A stretch of DNA of 21,600 nt from a virus. The notes beneath the pieces were generated by a model. The model searched no databases. It was not told the origin of the DNA and was given only the letters and a program-made list of their open reading frames with translations. The DNA lies in the IMG/VR virus record IMGVR_UViG_3300037189_014977, positions 1 to 21,600 of that record, one strand, 5' to 3'. Each line of letters begins with the position of its first letter. Position 1 is the first letter of the stretch. The translations under genes were made by a program, and so were the position numbers. Positions 20,070 through 21,600 of this stretch are shown piece after piece.

Positions 20070-20410
20070 TGGCCGAGTGGGCGCGTATAGACGTGAACTT
20101 CTTTCGCCATCCGCAGGTGTCCAGGCTACGCCCGGCGGTGCAGCTCGGATACCTCGGAATGATCCTCTACGCACAAGAGCACGAAACCGACGGAGTAGTC
20201 GAGGCCCCGTGCCTGAAGTGGTGCGACGTGACGCCGAAAGACGCCGGGGAAATGGAGCGCGCGGGCCTTGTAAAGCGGGAGGGCGAGGGGTGGCGCATCC
20301 TCGGGTTTCTCAATCATCAACGCTCCCGCGAGGAGATGGAGGCCGAGCGAAACGCGAACCGCGAGCGCGCACGCCGGGCGCGAGCGGCGAAGGCGAGCGA
20401 CCGTGACTAG
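20069..20410 (+). CDS. Replication initiation-type winged-helix protein
   Basis: A 113-residue protein. WARIDVNFFRHPQVSRL, QLGYLGMILYAQEHETDGVV, AGLVKREGEGWRILGFLNHQ and RSREEMEAERNANRERARRA form the pattern of phage replisome-organiser/DnaD-like N-terminal domains: winged helix, Trp-x-I-x-x-(Y/F)LxxQ strand and a basic helical tail. Likely binds the phage origin. The GAGGCGAAGTAATGG start region is identical to that of ssb. An AT-richer stretch with short tandem repeats follows (20462-20598). Confidence 0.7.
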   Translation: MAEWARIDVNFFRHPQVSRLRPAVQLGYLGMILYAQEHETDGVVEAPCLKWCDVTPKDAGEMERAGLVKREGEGWRILGFLNHQRSREEMEAERNANRERARRARAAKASDRD

Positions 20411-20603
20411 CCCTCGGAATACGAACGGCGTCCGACCGTACGCGCACCGTGACGCCGCCCGGTCGTCACGCTTGCCGGTAGCGACGTGCGTGCGTCTTAC
20501 ACATACAGGACGTACATACATTACGGAGAAGCCTTTACCGGGAGCGTTCCTAGATTCCCTACAGATTGTGTGCGCGTCAGAGAAACTTAGGGGCGCGTCG
20601 TGA
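20403..20603 (+). CDS. Small unknown ORF across an AT-richer stretch
   Basis: A 66-residue frame, GTG to TGA, linked to both neighbours by overlaps (8 nt and GTGA). The N-terminal half is basic; the second half (THTGRTYITEKPLPGAFLDS, LQIVCASEKL) uses less GC-rich codons than usual here. It may be a gene, or chance openness across a regulatory or origin sequence. Confidence 0.35.
   Translation: MTSPRNTNGVRPYAHRDAARSSRLPVATCVRLTHTGRTYITEKPLPGAFLDSLQIVCASEKLRGAS
20462..20598. other. Candidate replication origin or regulatory island
   Basis: Local AT-richer DNA between two replication-type genes. It contains a 13-bp imperfect tandem repeat, ACATACAGGACGT (20501-20513) and ACATACATTACGG (20514-20526), 10 of 13 positions equal, next to GTGCGTGCGT. 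Iteron-like repeats beside an initiator gene are usual for phage origins, but two copies are weak evidence. Confidence 0.25.
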
Positions 20604-21208
20604 GCGAAATCCGCGAGGCAATCTCGGACGAGTTCTCACGTCTCCGCGCAATCTGGCCGGGCCTGAACCGTAAGCCGGAGGTGCTCGCCGAGGTCGGGAA
20701 AGCCGTCATGGCCCACGCCGACAAGCTCACGCCCGAGGACGTCGCGCGCGGGTTCGATGCAGTTATCCAGGCAAGCCCGACGAGCGGGTGGCCGCCCGGT
20801 CCCCACGAGGTCGTCGGGTGCGTACTCGCAGCCGCAGGCGAACGACGGGAGAACGAACGCACCGCGCGCCGTCGTGATGATTTCGAGAGCATGGCTCCCG
20901 CGAGGTACGAGGTCGCCGGGCCTCCCTGCTCGTGCGGATCGCCGGTCGTCCTGCTCCGGGACGAGCGCGCGCTCTATTGCGACGCATGCCGCCGCGTTAT
21001 CCGGATGAACCTCGCCGAGTGGGAAGTGGACGACCTCACGACTACGCGCAAGGGTGCCCCGCCCGGCGGCTCGGAGCTCGGACGCGACGCGCTCGCGCGC
21101 ATGAAGCAAGCGCCGGTGGCCGTGGGCCTCGCCGGTGCGAATGACCACGACGACCTGACCGCCGAGCTACAGGCGGCGACCGACGACGGAGACCTAGACG
21201 AATGGTAG
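20600..21208 (+). CDS. Replication-associated zinc-containing protein
   Basis: A 202-residue protein. The N-terminal helical domain (EIREAISDEFSRLRAIWPGL, DKLTPEDVARGFDAVIQAS, GWPPGPHEVVGCVL) resembles the small domains of phage replisome organisers and helicase-loader partners. The middle has a zinc site, CSCGSP and CDACRR. The C-terminus is acidic (DDLTAELQAATDDGDLDEW), a possible docking tail. GTG overlap with the previous ORF. Exact role not certain. Confidence 0.6.
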   Translation: MSEIREAISDEFSRLRAIWPGLNRKPEVLAEVGKAVMAHADKLTPEDVARGFDAVIQASPTSGWPPGPHEVVGCVLAAAGERRENERTARRRDDFESMAPARYEVAGPPCSCGSPVVLLRDERALYCDACRRVIRMNLAEWEVDDLTTTRKGAPPGGSELGRDALARMKQAPVAVGLAGANDHDDLTAELQAATDDGDLDEW

Positions 21209-21411
21209 AGAGCGACCGCGAACTCCTCGCCGTGGCGGCGCGGGCATGTACCGACCGGCAACTCGAGGCGCTCGTCCTTCGTGCCCAGGGCTACGGCTAC
21301 AAACGCCTTAGCCTCGTGATGGGCATAAGCCCGACCACCGCGCGCGACCTTGTGAAACGCGCGGAGGACGCCGTGGGCCGTGCGACAATAGGCGGCACCG
21401 ATGGAGCCTAA
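21202..21411 (+). CDS. Sigma-70 region 4-like regulator
   Basis: A 69-residue protein. CTDRQLEALVLRAQGYGYKR and LSLVMGISPTTARDLVKRAE make a region-4/LuxR-type helix-turn-helix with the usual 'LTxRQxEVLxLxxxGxSxxEIA' logic. It is small, so it binds DNA without the other sigma domains. As the last complete gene, beyond the replication genes, it could act as late activator for the packaging and tail genes. The ATG overlaps the previous stop by 7 nt; the end overlaps the next gene by 11 nt. Confidence 0.7.
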   Translation: MVESDRELLAVAARACTDRQLEALVLRAQGYGYKRLSLVMGISPTTARDLVKRAEDAVGRATIGGTDGA

Positions 21412-21600
21412 CCCCGCACTCTTGTCATTTCAGCGCCGACGCGATGCCGCCGACATCGAACGCTCGCGCGCGCGTGCCGCGATGGAGTCAGGCGCTCGCA
21501 CGGGTGCGACCGCTCCCCGTTCAGGCGAAGGCGACCACCGCCGACTTCGGGGTATTCCCGTCGTCGGCGGGGTCGCCGGTGTGATGCCCGGAACGCAGCC
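21401..21600 (+). CDS. 3'-partial protein, unknown
   Basis: From the ATG at 21401 the frame is open to the window end: MEPNPALLSFQRRRDAADIE and then RSRARAAMESGARTG, basic and Ser/Thr-rich. Too short to assign. In this position a terminase-region or HNH gene would be expected, but the sequence seen does not show it. Confidence 0.5.
   Translation, partial: MEPNPALLSFQRRRDAADIERSRARAAMESGARTGATAPRSGEGDHRRLRGIPVVGGVAGVMPGTQ

Noticed and set aside
1-21600. CRISPR arrays and insertion sequences
   Set aside because: No regularly spaced repeats and no transposase or terminal inverted repeats seen; the only mobile-type genes are the integrase and the HNH endonuclease.

Overview
This 21.6 kb window is GC-rich phage DNA. 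It reads as the middle and right part of the genome of a temperate, long-tailed (siphovirus-type) phage of a high-GC Gram-positive, probably actinobacterial, host. Supporting signs are the tail tape-measure C-terminus, a holin/endolysin cassette, an XRE repressor with a tyrosine integrase, very frequent GTG starts with 4-nt stop/start overlaps, and a promoter that appears to give a leaderless mRNA. Phage genes continue on both sides of the integrase and of a tRNA-like attachment core, so this looks like an unintegrated phage genome (intact attP), not a prophage end.

Layout. (1) 1-7704, late rightward genes: tape measure (5' end outside the window), a tail protein that looks split in two, a tail fibre-like protein with AT-richer DNA, a one-TM coiled-coil protein, a CHAP endolysin, a two-TM holin, and a metallophosphoesterase fused to two helix-turn-helix units. 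A rho-independent terminator (7703-7733) closes this block. (2) 7735-8393, immunity region: a leaderless promoter drives a small gene with an 11-C tract, convergent with an XRE repressor; the 141-bp interval beyond the repressor holds two palindromes and a rightward promoter candidate. (3) 8394-11324, early rightward operon: small membrane and Cys-rich proteins, a phage DNA-metabolism protein, several small unknowns, a GIY-YIG-like (Mug113/T5orf172) protein and an excisionase-like protein. (4) 11167-12620: leftward integrase whose 3' end overlaps the excisionase, then a structured attP made of a remnant of tRNA-Gly(CCC) 3' sequence flanked by symmetric repeated arm sites. (5) 12556-21600, second rightward block: secreted lysozyme-like protein, wHTH protein, a C5-cytosine methyltransferase in two frames, zinc-finger and helical unknowns, SSB, a GT-A glycosyltransferase, an adenine/cytosine-N4 methyltransferase invaded by an HNH endonuclease gene, RusA resolvase, replication proteins and a sigma-region-4-like regulator.

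How the parts fit. The repressor and int/xis/attP choose between lysogeny and lytic growth. SSB, RusA and the two replication-type proteins would copy and resolve phage DNA. Two methyltransferases would protect it from host restriction. The sigma-like protein, last before the next module, could switch on late genes.

Most notable: the cytosine methyltransferase locus (13639-14936). It carries an (AG)10 tract, a -1 frame break at a GGGG run, a GTGA stop/start that would re-initiate the second half, and a second reading frame across the catalytic region that resembles a phage protein family in its own right. Also notable are the C11 tract, the HNH-invaded methyltransferase and the finely organised attP. 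Family assignments are from reading the sequence; no searches were run.
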